Shown: positions 16,125 through 23,742, numbered from the stretch's first letter. The stretch: 64,000 nt of DNA from an uncultured Prevotella sp. (GCA_905233425.1 CAJOEC010000026.1:31206-95205), one strand, 5' to 3'. Notes: generated from the letters alone by a model not told the origin. Made by a program: numbers and translations.

Positions 16125-17584
16125 GGCTTAACGTTTAGCTCCACCTTCAGGCGGGTTTCTCCCTCGTCGGGTGTGTCGGGATCGACAGGAATCGTTCCAT
16201 CTCCAAGGTCGGAGACATTGGTGATGAGCATGCGGTAGAGGTTGTTACGTACGATGCCGAACTCCATCACGCCCATCTGTGTGGGACGGTTGTTGTCTAA
16301 GTGGCGAATCCAATAGTTGTAGTAGCAACGGTAGCCGTCGTCGGTCTTCTCGAACTTCTGTGCCTGGTAGGTGTTTGCAGCCGCTCCCGAAGCCTTGACA
16401 GCCACAGCGAGTGCCTCGGCAGAGTTGTAGAACTTGTACTGATAGTAGTAGAGCACCTCGGGGTAGCTCTGCTTGTCGGTGAGCAGCTGCAGGGTACCGG
16501 TGTTGTTGAGATAGTAGACATTGCTGGCCGGTTCCATGATGGCGCGGAAGATGACACCCGTGGAATAGCCGTTCTTCTGTGCCGGTGCGAGGCTGCAGTT
16601 CTCAAGGCAGTAGGCAGTCTTGTAGTTTGGTGTCTGGCTTGCCGCATTGAATGCCGACCACTTCACAACTGCCGGATTGGTGATGTCTCCGAAATAGTAC
16701 TCATAGTACTTGTCGGCATTGGTGAAGCCCGATGCGTCGATGGTCTTCTTGAAGAAATAGGGGTCTATGACATATCCGTTGACGTCGGCCACGTTGCCGA
16801 AGTTGGGCTTGATGTTCCACTGTGGCTCTTCTATCGACGTGAGGACTGCGGTGTGGCGGAATGAATAGTAATACTTTGGCAGGTTGACGATGTAGTAGCC
16901 GTCGAGCTTCACCGAGGCATACTTCGTCCCGTTGGCGTCGGTCAGCTCAAACGCATCCGCTGCCTTGGCAATGTCAAGGCGTGCCAGCACACGCTCCAGT
17001 TTGACATTCACCACACTGACCTCGTTCTCGTTGATGTTTTCGGAAATGATGGTGGCCTCGTTATCGGCGGCGCGGTTGGTCATGACAATACCCCCGGAGA
17101 TGTCCTCAATGAGGGCGCGGGTGTAGGTGAGGCTGTCGATGTCGGCCAGGAACCCGTCTTCGGTGTCGGTCTTGATCTGGCGGTAGGTGTTGGCGGTGAC
17201 GAAAATGTCGTAGACGCCTTGTGCCACCGAGATGGGGTCGGTCTCGTAGATGACGTTGCCGTCGGCGTCGGAACCCTGGCGTACGATGTTTGTGAGCGGC
17301 ACGCTTTTCACGAAGAGCTTGGTGATGTTGTCGAAGAGATACACACGTGCGACGTTCACCTTGTACTCGTCGACAGTACCTTGCACATGGACATAACTGT
17401 CTTCCGCGCTGCGGGTAACGATGCTCGACGTGTTACTCTGCAGACGGAACACGACATTTCCGGGGACTTCACTCCCGTCGGTGGTCATACGCCCGTTGAG
17501 GGCATCGTCGTCAGCCTGGCTGCAACTGCAGAGTACAGCAACGGCCATGACCAGAAATTGTGAGATTTTGGTGTAATGGAACAT
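16088..17584 (-). CDS. Mfa1-type major fimbrial subunit
   Basis: A 498-aa lipoprotein (MFHYTKISQFLVMAVAVLCSC). It has the fimbrillin plan: an N-terminal strand region with Thr/Asp-rich sequence, LERVLARLDIAK in the middle, YFFKKTIDASGF, YYFGDI, ENCSLAPAQKNGYSTGVIF, YYYQYKFYNS, YYNYWIRHLDNN and the C-terminal GIVRNNLYRMLITNVSDLGDG. Mature fimbrillins of this type are cleaved by an Arg-specific protease and polymerise by donor-strand exchange; VTRSAED near residue 57 would be a possible Arg cleavage site. It is followed by the anchor gene and preceded by the DUF3868/OmpA protein gene. Confidence 0.85.
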   Translation of the reverse strand: MFHYTKISQFLVMAVAVLCSCSQADDDALNGRMTTDGSEVPGNVVFRLQSNTSSIVTRSAEDSYVHVQGTVDEYKVNVARVYLFDNITKLFVKSVPLTNIVRQGSDADGNVIYETDPISVAQGVYDIFVTANTYRQIKTDTEDGFLADIDSLTYTRALIEDISGGIVMTNRAADNEATIISENINENEVSVVNVKLERVLARLDIAKAADAFELTDANGTKYASVKLDGYYIVNLPKYYYSFRHTAVLTSIEEPQWNIKPNFGNVADVNGYVIDPYFFKKTIDASGFTNADKYYEYYFGDITNPAVVKWSAFNAASQTPNYKTAYCLENCSLAPAQKNGYSTGVIFRAIMEPASNVYYLNNTGTLQLLTDKQSYPEVLYYYQYKFYNSAEALAVAVKASGAAANTYQAQKFEKTDDGYRCYYNYWIRHLDNNRPTQMGVMEFGIVRNNLYRMLITNVSDLGDGTIPVDPDTPDEGETRLKVELNVKPWIVRDLTNIVL

Positions 17585-17603
17585 AGCGTCTGGTTTTTAA
17601 TTA

Positions 17604-19094
17604 TTACTTTTTCAGTTTCTTGAATTCTTCAAGTTGCCGCGAGGCTTCGGGCACTCCCTGGCTCTTGGCCTTCTCCACAAGCTGTACAGCCTTGTTGAGG
17701 TCGCCCTTGAGCCAGGCCACGAGACCTTCGTCCATGGTCTTCTCGGGGCAGTCATTCACCTTGCTGAGGTATTCGGCAGCCTCGTCGGCCTCGCCCTTCT
17801 TGATGGAGAGATAGGCCATGGTGAGGTTGATGTAGCTGTCGTTGGGGTAGAGCAGATATGCCTTGCGGATGATGGAGTTGTACTTCTCCTGATTGTTGGC
17901 ATATTTGTCGGCCAGCTTGTATATCTCGTTGAGGTTGAGGTTGATGGGCCGGGTCTCGAACACCACCTCCGACTCCTCGACGGTGAACGGGCGCACGGTG
18001 TAGATGACGTTGTAGTTGGTGCAGCGCAGCTCCGGGAAGACATTCTTCAGCACGTAGGCATACCCCTCTGGAGTCTCTTGACGCATACGTTTCTCCTTAT
18101 CGTCGGGAGCATTGCTGCCGGTAGCTATGCTGAGCAGTTTTTCGCGTTGGGGCACATCGCCATGATTCCTGAGGTACTTGATGAAGCCATCCCAGTTCTC
18201 ACCCCTTCCGCTGGCCTGAATTTTGATGCCTTTTGCTATGCCAGTGCTCTGCAAATAAGCTTTTAGTGAATTAGTTCGGTTCTCACTGAGCATAGTGTTG
18301 TGGGCGAAGCCGCCTTCAGGAGAGGCATAGCCGTCGATGGTCATCTTTTGGATGGTGACATTCGAGTCGTTCTTCACGATGTTCACAGAGTTGTGTATCT
18401 TCTGCAGCTCCGTGGGGTTGCTCATGTAGTCGGGCTTGATGTCCCACTTGTTGACCACGAAGCAGAGGTAGGCCGAGCCTTTCTCCTCGCGCACCTTGAC
18501 GCTCTTGTCGGCGGGCGGGAGCAGATAGACAGGATAGAGTTCGGGCACGTACTCCTTCTCCTCCTTCGGGAATCCGCCAAGTACTATCTCCCCGCGGTCC
18601 TTCTGCCTGTTGCAGGCGCAGCTCAGCTTGCGCAGCTTCAGCACGGCATTGTCCATCCACGGCTCGTATTTCACTGTGCGCAGATACTCGAAGTCGAGGT
18701 TCTCGCCACTCTTCTTGTGCATGGCAAGTGCGCCGGGGTATTCGTTCTTCAGGTCGCGCTCGAAATAGATCTGCTGGTTGCGGCTGTTGAGGAATATGAG
18801 CGGCAGCTCGGCCTTGCGCTGTGTTGTGGTATCGACGATTTCGGGCGACAGCACCACCGACTGCATGGCCGGTATGTCCTGTATGGCCGTCAGCTGCATT
18901 GACACCACGACATTGCTGTCGACCACGGCCATGGTGGAGCGGCGGACAGTCATCACGTAGTCGTATTTCGGACTCATCTGCCTGGCATCGTTGGCCAACG
19001 ACATGGTCTGAAGCTCGAAGGCGCCTGCTCCCAACGACATCTGGGCCAGCAGCAGACAGAGCAGCAATCTCATTATATCTTTATGTGATTTCAT
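17604..19094 (-). CDS. DUF3868/OmpA-like fimbria-associated protein with TPR tail
   Basis: From ATG 19094 (MKSHKDIMRLLLCLLLAQ) the 496-aa product has a signal peptide, an N-terminal DUF3868-like domain (AVVDSNVVVSMQLTAIQ..PAMQSVVLSPEI), an OmpA-type peptidoglycan-binding segment at about residues 248-305 (MTIDGYASPEGG..HNTMLSENRTNSLKAYL), and a C-terminal helical TPR-like region (LLYPNDSYINLTMAYLSIKKGEADEAAEYL). Proteins of this layout occur beside Mfa-type fimbrillins and DUF3575 proteins in Bacteroidales and probably stabilise the envelope platform for fimbriae. A 5'-extended start at 19109 is also possible. Confidence 0.85.
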   Translation of the reverse strand: MKSHKDIMRLLLCLLLAQMSLGAGAFELQTMSLANDARQMSPKYDYVMTVRRSTMAVVDSNVVVSMQLTAIQDIPAMQSVVLSPEIVDTTTQRKAELPLIFLNSRNQQIYFERDLKNEYPGALAMHKKSGENLDFEYLRTVKYEPWMDNAVLKLRKLSCACNRQKDRGEIVLGGFPKEEKEYVPELYPVYLLPPADKSVKVREEKGSAYLCFVVNKWDIKPDYMSNPTELQKIHNSVNIVKNDSNVTIQKMTIDGYASPEGGFAHNTMLSENRTNSLKAYLQSTGIAKGIKIQASGRGENWDGFIKYLRNHGDVPQREKLLSIATGSNAPDDKEKRMRQETPEGYAYVLKNVFPELRCTNYNVIYTVRPFTVEESEVVFETRPINLNLNEIYKLADKYANNQEKYNSIIRKAYLLYPNDSYINLTMAYLSIKKGEADEAAEYLSKVNDCPEKTMDEGLVAWLKGDLNKAVQLVEKAKSQGVPEASRQLEEFKKLKK

Positions 19095-19111
19095 TATTCC
19101 AATCTTCATTT

Positions 19112-19147
19112 GGTGACAAATCGTAAGTCGAAGGTGACAAATCGTAA
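19112..19147. repeat. GGTGACAAATCGTAA direct repeat
   Basis: The 15-bp sequence GGTGACAAATCGTAA occurs at 19112-19126 and 19133-19147, just upstream of the DUF3868 gene start. No role can be assigned. Confidence 0.55.
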
Positions 19148-19179
19148 ATAGTAAATACCTTTGTGTCCTCTGTGTTTAT

Positions 19180-19746
19180 TCAAAAGACGTAGATGATGCT
19201 CAGTCCGAGCCTTGAGACGCCTACATAGTGGTAGACACCGTCGTCACGCAGGGCACCGCATACCTCGCAGTCGTACTTCTTATAATCTATATATGTATAG
19301 CCGATGCCTATCTCGGCCCCAAGGTTCCAGTGCTTTTCCAGCGCGTACTCGTAGCCGACCCCGATGCCTCCGCCCAAGAGCCATCCCTCATAGCGGTTGG
19401 GCTTCAGGCCGTTCAGAATTCCGAAGAACAAGTCCTTGTTGGCAATGTTGAACTGTCCGCCGTGGACGTATGGGCCGAAAAACACACCGTTCATCAGCTG
19501 GCATGGCCAGAAACGGTACTGGGCCTGGGCCGTCCAGTGCTTGTGAACACTCTGGTCGCCACGCTTCCATGGACGTATGCTGCCGTAGAATTCCAGCGAC
19601 GTGTTTTTATGATAGGGTATTTCAACACCCGCAGAGATTGCGCCCATAGCATCGAAAAAGAGGTTGTTGTTGATGGCTAAGTGTTGTGCGCGAGACGAAA
19701 GTGCTGCACCGAAAAACAGCAGTAATAGAAATATATGTCTACACAT
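19180..19746 (-). CDS. DUF3575 outer-membrane protein of fimbrial operon
   Basis: Using ATG 19746 (MCRHIFLLLLFFGAALSSRAQ) the protein is 188 aa with a signal peptide; ATGs at 19764 and 19779 would add 6-11 residues. The mature part is a small beta-barrel typical of DUF3575: LAINNNLFFDAMGAISAGVEI, SLEFYGSIRPWK, YRFWPCQLMNGVFFGPYVHGGQFN, GGGIGVGYEYALEKHWNLGAEIGIGYTYIDY. First gene of the fimbrial operon; a TAAATTTG box lies upstream on the minus strand. Two Cys in the last third (CEVCGALRD) could form a disulfide. Role in fimbria assembly is inferred from context. Confidence 0.85.
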   Translation of the reverse strand: MCRHIFLLLLFFGAALSSRAQHLAINNNLFFDAMGAISAGVEIPYHKNTSLEFYGSIRPWKRGDQSVHKHWTAQAQYRFWPCQLMNGVFFGPYVHGGQFNIANKDLFFGILNGLKPNRYEGWLLGGGIGVGYEYALEKHWNLGAEIGIGYTYIDYKKYDCEVCGALRDDGVYHYVGVSRLGLSIIYVF

Positions 19747-19794
19747 CCTAAAATTACGGATCATTATGGTTAAGCACATTTTAGTTTAATGCAG

Positions 19795-19802
19795 CAAATT
19801 TA
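19795..19802 (-). promoter_or_regulatory. Promoter box of fimbrial operon
   Basis: TAAATTTG on the minus strand, about 50 bases upstream of the DUF3575 start, in an AT-rich stretch. No clear TTTG was found at the -33 distance. Confidence 0.45.
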
Positions 19803-19872
19803 AAGAAAAATAGCATATTATCCCTCATTTATTAAGTATTTTTAAATTGTTTAATTTAGTTTAACGGGCTGG

Positions 19873-20652
19873 TTAGGGCCTTTTTGCCAGTTTGGCCTCA
19901 GCTCGGGCCAGATCTTCGGGGGTGTCTATTCCGATGGTTTCCACGTCGGTCAGGCCTACGCGAATCTTGTAGCCGTTCTGTAGCCAGCGCAGCTGTTCCA
20001 GGCTCTCGGCCAGCTCCAGGGGACTCTGTGGCAGACGGGTAATCTCTGCCAGCACGTCGCGGCGGTAGGCGTAGAGGCCGATGTGCTTGACGAAGGGGAA
20101 CTGTGCGAGCCAATCGCCGTGCTCCTTGCCGCGCACGAAGGGGATTACGCTTCGGCTGAAGTAGAGGGCATAGCCATCGTTGTCAGTCACGATTTTCGGA
20201 GAGTTGGGGGTGTCCACGGCCTCCATCGTCTCGAAGCGTTTGCCCAGGGTGGCAATCTGCGTGCGTGGGTCGTCAAAGAGACGGCACACCGTCTCCAGCT
20301 GCGACGGCTGTATGAAGGGTTCGTCGCCCTGCACGTTGATGATGACATCGGCCGTGGTGCCGATTATCTCCGCTGCCTCCTCGATGCGGTCGGTGCCGCT
20401 CTTATGGTCTGCGCGGGTCATCACGGCCCGGCCGCCGAAGGCCTCCACGGCCTGACGGATGCGGTCGTCGTCGGTGGCCACCCAGACGGCCTCCTCCCCC
20501 GACCCCTCCCCCCGGAGGGGAGTGGAGAGCACGGTGGACACTTGTTCGTAGACTCTCTGTATTACGGTCTTGCCGCCGAGCATGGCCAGCGGCTTGCCGG
20601 GGAAGCGCGTCGAAGCGTAGCGCGCCGGAATGATAGCAATGAATTTTGTCAT
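19873..20652 (-). CDS. kdsB: CMP-KDO synthetase with in-frame repeat insertion
   Basis: The 259-aa protein has all the KdsB marks: IIPARYASTRFPGKPL at the start, VWVATDDDRI, INVQGDEPFIQP, and the C-terminal IGIDTPEDLARAE. It activates KDO with CTP for lipid A-core synthesis; waaA, the user of CMP-KDO, is at 34.3 kb. Compared with normal KdsB there is an extra segment at about residues 39-54 (TVLSTPLRGEGSGEE), encoded by a CCCCTCCCCCCGGAGGGGAG palindrome, between YEQVS and AVWVATDD. This lies in a surface loop of the cytidylyltransferase fold. The gene must be functional if the cell makes KDO, so the insertion seems tolerated. Confidence 0.95.
   Translation of the reverse strand: MTKFIAIIPARYASTRFPGKPLAMLGGKTVIQRVYEQVSTVLSTPLRGEGSGEEAVWVATDDDRIRQAVEAFGGRAVMTRADHKSGTDRIEEAAEIIGTTADVIINVQGDEPFIQPSQLETVCRLFDDPRTQIATLGKRFETMEAVDTPNSPKIVTDNDGYALYFSRSVIPFVRGKEHGDWLAQFPFVKHIGLYAYRRDVLAEITRLPQSPLELAESLEQLRWLQNGYKIRVGLTDVETIGIDTPEDLARAEAKLAKRP
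20491..20538. repeat. Palindromic insertion inside kdsB
   Basis: About 48 bp built on CCCGACCCCTCCCC / GGAGGGGAGTGG. It adds about 16 codons to kdsB without a frame shift. It is related in sequence style to the AGACCCACCCC elements but shorter. Confidence 0.6.
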
Positions 20653-20675
20653 AGCCGATTAATATTTTTCGGGTG

Positions 20676-20683
20676 CAAAGGTA
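20676..20683 (-). promoter_or_regulatory. Promoter box of kdsB
   Basis: TACCTTTG on the minus strand ends 23 bases upstream of the kdsB ATG. Confidence 0.55.
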
Positions 20684-20765
20684 ATCATTCCTTCTGACAC
20701 CACCAAATAGAAACTCGGATTCGTAAACCCGGATTCACTTTTTCTGCAAATTCTTTGCTTTTTTC

Positions 20766-20874
20766 TTTGCCGTTTCCCCAAATCTTCGTATCTTTGCCCC
20801 ATCGTTCGTGTAGGGGCAGGCCCCGTGCCAGCCCGCACACAAGCGGTTATATATATGTAAAGACATTTTGAACG
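20766..20874 (+). promoter_or_regulatory. Leader element copy A: promoter plus truncated structured leader
   Basis: TTTG (20766-20769), 19-nt spacer, TATCTTTG (20789-20796), then CCCCATCGTT as in the copies at 21.6 and 23.8 kb. Where those copies carry the GCCCA...TGGGC hairpin, this one has a GTAGGGGCAGG repeat (20810-20835). The GCGGTTATATATATG and AAGACATTTTGAACG parts match the others again, and the ATG of the next gene follows at once. Here the 5' half of the RNA element serves as the 5' leader of the GWDG gene. Confidence 0.65.
20810..20835. repeat. GTAGGGGCAGG repeat in leader A
   Basis: 26-bp dispersed unit (GTAGGGGCAGGCCCC then GTGCCAGCCCG). Other copies: 31140-31165, 31512-31537, 31604-31629, 51286-51311 and 51400-51425. 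Confidence 0.75.
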
Positions 20875-21321
20875 ATGACAGCTACAATACCTATAGACTC
20901 CATTCTGGGAATGCTCCTACCTCTCAGCTATGACAATAAGAAATGGCTGGCAGACAGACTTTATGAAAACATACACGCTGACAGCAAAACTGAGCGGATG
21001 AAAGCTCGACTTGGTGAATTGTCAAAATTAAGTCAAGGATGGGATGGCAACAATGCCCAGCCCGTAAGTACTCGCGTCTGCAACAATATGCAGGCTGTGT
21101 TGCTCTGTTGTCAAGATAATGACATTGAACAATGGACGCTTTTTCCTGATATCAACGGCAATCTTTATCTTGATTTGAAATCAGACGATGTTGATGCGGG
21201 GATTATACTTTCCGACAAGTCATTCTCCTATTTCACTGACGACAAAGACGAGAAGGACATTCCTTTTTCCCCCGACATTTTATTGCAGGTTCTCCGAAGC
21301 ATCAATAAAATTGCCGCATGA
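20875..21321 (+). CDS. GWDG-motif protein, gene 1 of a two-gene module
   Basis: The 148-aa product is not a family I can name. Residues 1-36 (IPIDSILGMLLPLSYDNKKWLADRLYENI) resemble the helical N-termini of small antitoxins of the addiction-module type (LP...R..L...L). Residues about 44-148 carry LGELSKLSQGWDGNNAQPVS, WTLFPDINGNLYLDLKSD, AGIILSDKSFSYF and LLQVLRSINKI. The same second domain recurs in the minus-strand protein at 23188-23667 with a different N-terminus. The stop overlaps the next gene's ATG (ATGA), and the second gene is also paralogous. The layout (small antitoxin-like first gene, overlapping small second gene, own promoter) suggests a toxin-antitoxin-like unit, but this is inference. 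Confidence 0.75.
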   Translation: MTATIPIDSILGMLLPLSYDNKKWLADRLYENIHADSKTERMKARLGELSKLSQGWDGNNAQPVSTRVCNNMQAVLLCCQDNDIEQWTLFPDINGNLYLDLKSDDVDAGIILSDKSFSYFTDDKDEKDIPFSPDILLQVLRSINKIAA

Positions 21322-21626
21322 AAGACAACCAGATTGACAGCACGGAGGATGTAGCCCGTGTCCTTTTCTATCCTTCTTTTTTCAGTGGAGGTGATTCTCC
21401 ACTTTACAGCGATGGAGTTTTGTCGCCAACAGCTTTCAAACTTCAGATTCTGAAAAGCGGTACGCCAGAATCCTCAATTTCAGTATTGCGTACAATTCTT
21501 GAGAGTTTCACACACGACCTTGCCAAGTTGTCACCCCGTTCTTCCACAGATTACAAATGTGGATATGCCCTCCTCAATGTGGGGCAGATTAGGAGCATAA
21601 TTTTGTCTTTTCTTAAACAAAGATGA
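21318..21626 (+). CDS. Partner protein of GWDG module, gene 2
   Basis: The 102-aa soluble product is related to the 87-aa protein at 22932-23195. Shared points are DS/DEESVAR..F.PS, G.LSPTAFK versus G.VAPTAFR, SVLR, and YGYAL/YGYAF near the end. No catalytic motif is evident; a conserved Asp/Glu, Arg and the PTAF block are candidates. It starts inside the stop of the GWDG gene, so expression is coupled. If the module is toxin-antitoxin-like, this would be the candidate effector, but no toxicity can be claimed from sequence. Confidence 0.7.
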   Translation: MKDNQIDSTEDVARVLFYPSFFSGGDSPLYSDGVLSPTAFKLQILKSGTPESSISVLRTILESFTHDLAKLSPRSSTDYKCGYALLNVGQIRSIILSFLKQR

Positions 21627-21643
21627 GGCGGAATTGAATAATA

Positions 21644-21880
21644 TTTCGTATCTTTGCCCCATCGTTTGTTAGCCCATCTGTGGGCGGCGGGCGGTCATAT
21701 ATATGAGAAAGACGTTTTCGAACGTCTGTCGTTGTGGACTATGAATCTCGCAAATTCCTACCACCGCAACAGGCAGATATATAGTCCGTACTGGCGCGGG
21801 CTAACTGCGTTGTCTATCCTGTGTGGTGGAGGCAATGCGAGAGCCTATAGTCCCAAGGTAGGCGAGAGAAACAGACAACT
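21644..21880 (+). ncRNA. Structured RNA element copy B (3' end altered)
   Basis: This copy begins TTTCGTATCTTTGCCCC (TATCTTTG 21649-21656) but has lost the -33 TTTG. It keeps hairpin GCCCA-TCTG-TGGGC (21672-21685), hairpin AGACGTT-TTCG-AACGTCT, the pair GGACTAT (21736-21742) with ATAGTCC (21781-21787), and GTTAGCCC with GGGCTAAC. It lacks the CCTACGCC plus T run at the 3' end. It points toward the convergent MntA gene and may be inactive. The stem/loop pattern is conserved with copy D, including loop changes and a compensatory G-U, which supports an RNA structure. Confidence 0.6.
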
Positions 21881-21911
21881 CTTTTGGTGTAATGAATAAG
21901 GACAGCGTGAT

Positions 21912-22217
21912 TCATGCCGCCTCGTAGAACACCTGCCCAACTCTGTCAATATGATAGCCAATGGGAGTGCCGACCTTTTCTTTATAGTCTATCATGTCAA
22001 CAGAATAAAGCAATTCCAAGTCCTCTATTTCACAAAGAATAGTCAGTATCTGCCTGTAGTCGATGCCCTTTCCTATTACAGCCAAGTCTATATCCGACCC
22101 CGCACGGTAATTCCCCTTCGACCTGGAGCCGAAGATAAGAACCCTTTCAATGTTCTGATGCCGCCTGAACACATTCTGCAGCTCTTCTATAACCGTGTCG
22201 CTGAGTCCGAATTTCAT
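21912..22217 (-). CDS. mntA: MntA-type minimal nucleotidyltransferase antitoxin
   Basis: The 101-aa protein has the minimal nucleotidyltransferase motif (LIFGSRSKGNYRAGSDIDLAV, GS-x9-DxD type) and a third carboxylate in SVDMIDYKE. In MntA/HepT systems this enzyme adds AMP units to the HEPN toxin and so neutralises it. Its start overlaps the stop of the HepT-like gene by four bases (ATGA). The pair is flanked by structured RNA copies B and C. Catalytic residues look intact, so it is probably active. Confidence 0.88.
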   Translation of the reverse strand: MKFGLSDTVIEELQNVFRRHQNIERVLIFGSRSKGNYRAGSDIDLAVIGKGIDYRQILTILCEIEDLELLYSVDMIDYKEKVGTPIGYHIDRVGQVFYEAA

Positions 22218-22654
22218 TTCTGTTGATAATCTTCGTTTGTCGCTAACCTTCCCAAACTCACATCCAACTGTTTGAGCAGTGGTGCATAATCAGTGTATAT
22301 AAGCCGTATGATCGGCAAAACATCTTCCTCGTCATAAACATGGCTCAACGTGTTTCTGGATTTGGCCATCTTGCGCCACCCGTCATGGTCTGTTATCAAT
22401 CCGTCTTCAAATGCCATCTTCAGTGTCCCGTTTGGGCCAAGCATGAACTGGTAGCCTTTGTAAAGTAGCAAATCCTGCAACACTTTCCACGATAATTCGA
22501 AGGTGTACTCAAAACGCTGGACAAGGCCTTCCGATTCCAGTTCAGACAAATCCTCCAGAAATCTGTCAGCCTCCGTCACTTCAAGTAATCTCCCGCAAGC
22601 TTTGTGAAAGTTTGCATAGCGCTGTATCCAGCGGATGTCTTTCGTTTGTTCCAT
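22214..22654 (-). CDS. hepT: HepT-like HEPN toxin (HI0074 family)
   Basis: The 146-aa all-helical protein resembles the HI0074 nucleotidyltransferase substrate-binding family. YTFELSWKVLQDLL and WRKMAKSRNTLSHVYDE are family hallmarks. The HEPN RNase motif R-x4-H is Arg100-His105, followed by Tyr107, the residue type modified by MntA partners. HEPN toxins cut RNA when not adenylylated. A consensus promoter (TAAATTTG, 22679-22672) lies 18 bases before the ATG, so the toxin gene comes first in this operon, as in other hepT-mntA units. Confidence 0.86.
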   Translation of the reverse strand: MEQTKDIRWIQRYANFHKACGRLLEVTEADRFLEDLSELESEGLVQRFEYTFELSWKVLQDLLLYKGYQFMLGPNGTLKMAFEDGLITDHDGWRKMAKSRNTLSHVYDEEDVLPIIRLIYTDYAPLLKQLDVSLGRLATNEDYQQK

Positions 22655-22671
22655 TTGCTTCTAAATTGCTG

Positions 22672-22703
22672 CAAATTTAGCCATTATATTTGACATATAC
22701 AAA
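22672..22703 (-). promoter_or_regulatory. Promoter of hepT-mntA
   Basis: Minus strand TTTG (22703-22700), 20-nt spacer, TAAATTTG (22679-22672): a consensus promoter just upstream of hepT. Confidence 0.72.
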
Positions 22704-22714
22704 TTTTTCAGCAC

Positions 22715-22812
22715 TTTTCTTTGCCGTTTCATAAATTTATCCTGTGTGGTGGAGGCAATGCGAGAGCCTATAGTCCCAGGGTAGGCGAGAGAAACAGACA
22801 CCTACGCCTTTT
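22715..22812 (+). repeat. Structured RNA element copy C (internal deletion)
   Basis: The -33 part (CTTTTCTTTGCCGTTTCATAAAT) is joined directly to the 3' third (TATCCTGTGTGGTGG ... CCTACGCCTTTT). About 190 bases, including the -7 box and all 5' stems, are missing relative to copy D. This is therefore a non-functional remnant that shows the element's full extent. Confidence 0.6.
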
Positions 22813-22931
22813 CATTAAGTCTACTCAGAATTTCACTATTCCGCTGCACCTCAATGCTAATTCCTTCTGAACCATCATGACTTCTGGAGATACCGGGGTA
22901 AATGCCGTTACTCTTTCTTTTGCGATGTCCA

Positions 22932-23195
22932 CTACAATGCCTGCATGGTTTGGATGAAGGCATACCCATAGCGCTCGTCGCCCTCTATCCTGGCCTTGAA
23001 ATGCCTTGTCTCTATTTCAAGGTTGGACACATCGCCTCTAAGAACGGAGATATAATCCTCTGCATTTCCACTGGGAAGAACATCCCAACGAAAAGCAGTG
23101 GGTGCTACTCGCCCATTGTAGATGTATGATGGCGAGAAGATAATTCTTGCTACACTCTCTTCATCACCGACTATTTGGGGATAGGATTCAGCCAT
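22932..23195 (-). CDS. Partner protein of second GWDG module, gene 2
   Basis: An 87-aa protein paralogous to the 102-aa product at 21318-21626. Shared features are DEESVARIIFSPSY, G.VAPTAFRWDVLPSG, ISVLRGD and the ending RYGYAFIQTM. Its ATG overlaps the stop of the GWDG gene by eight bases, the same overlap as in the YafQ pair at 9.9 kb. No known domain. Immediately after the stop, a further 35-codon frame without an ATG start runs on; I do not count it as a gene. Confidence 0.7.
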   Translation of the reverse strand: MAESYPQIVGDEESVARIIFSPSYIYNGRVAPTAFRWDVLPSGNAEDYISVLRGDVSNLEIETRHFKARIEGDERYGYAFIQTMQAL

Positions 23196-23667
23196 GAACG
23201 CGCTCTAAAATGGAAAGCAGGTTTCGGGTTGTGAAGGCAGTACCATCGTTCTTCACAGTTTTCCCATCCTTCCTGAAAAAGTAAATCAAGCGTTCACCCG
23301 TCATCGTAATCCCTGCGACAGCATTACTTCCAGTGTAGTCAAGATAAAGATACCCATGGGCATCAGGGAATAGCACCCATCCTTGAAGCAACTCCTCACG
23401 GGTCTTTGCTATGGCGGTTTTGAACTTGCGTATGCTTTGGGGCACTATGGCCTTACTGTCAGCCCCATCCCAGCCGTCAGCGAGTCTTTCCAAAGAGTCA
23501 ACACGTTCTAATAGTTCACAATGAGCCTTTCCTCGGGAAGAAACAGCTTGCGGCACTTCCATTTTGTGTAACATAGCCACTTGCTCCACGCCTCTCAATT
23601 GTCTGATCGCTGTTCTAAGGCGAGGAAGCTGGGAATTGTCGTTTACTGTAACTAACAATTGTGCCAT
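23188..23667 (-). CDS. Antitoxin-like/GWDG two-domain protein, gene 1 of second module
   Basis: From ATG 23667 (MAQLLVTVNDN) the product is 159 aa. Residues 1-45 (AQLLVTVNDNSQLPRLRTAIRQLRGVEQV) match the N-terminus of the YafQ antitoxin at 9619 (AQLLVSISDLSMVNDIKKAISMLKGVTVV). Residues about 55-159 match the second domain of the protein at 20875: RVDSLERLADGWDGADSKAI, WVLFPDAHGYLYLDYTGS, AGITMTGERLIYF, LLSILERVHG. So two GWDG proteins carry the same C-terminal domain on two different antitoxin-like N-termini. A consensus promoter (TTTG-N19-TAACTTTG) precedes it. Function unknown; a DNA-binding, self-regulating antitoxin is the best guess. Confidence 0.75.
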   Translation of the reverse strand: MAQLLVTVNDNSQLPRLRTAIRQLRGVEQVAMLHKMEVPQAVSSRGKAHCELLERVDSLERLADGWDGADSKAIVPQSIRKFKTAIAKTREELLQGWVLFPDAHGYLYLDYTGSNAVAGITMTGERLIYFFRKDGKTVKNDGTAFTTRNLLSILERVHG

Positions 23668-23694
23668 ATACGATATGTATTTTAACTTTGTGTG

Positions 23695-23725
23695 CAAAGT
23701 TACAACTAATTCCTGTTTCTACAAA
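23695..23725 (-). promoter_or_regulatory. Promoter of second GWDG module
   Basis: Minus strand TTTG (23725-23722), 19-nt spacer, TAACTTTG (23702-23695), 28 bases before the ATG. It is divergent from and only 17 bases away from the RNA copy D promoter. Confidence 0.75.
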
Positions 23726-23742
23726 ATTTTTCTCCCTTTTTC

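Noticed and set aside
21644..21880. RNase P, tmRNA, SRP or 6S RNA as identity of the repeated RNA
   Set aside because: None of the signature sequences I know for these RNAs is present, and housekeeping RNAs are not repeated four times in 3 kb.
22802..22931. Third small gene after the second GWDG module (frame reading VVDIAKERVTAF)
   Set aside because: Only a GTG could start it, it is 35 codons long, and the first module has no counterpart.
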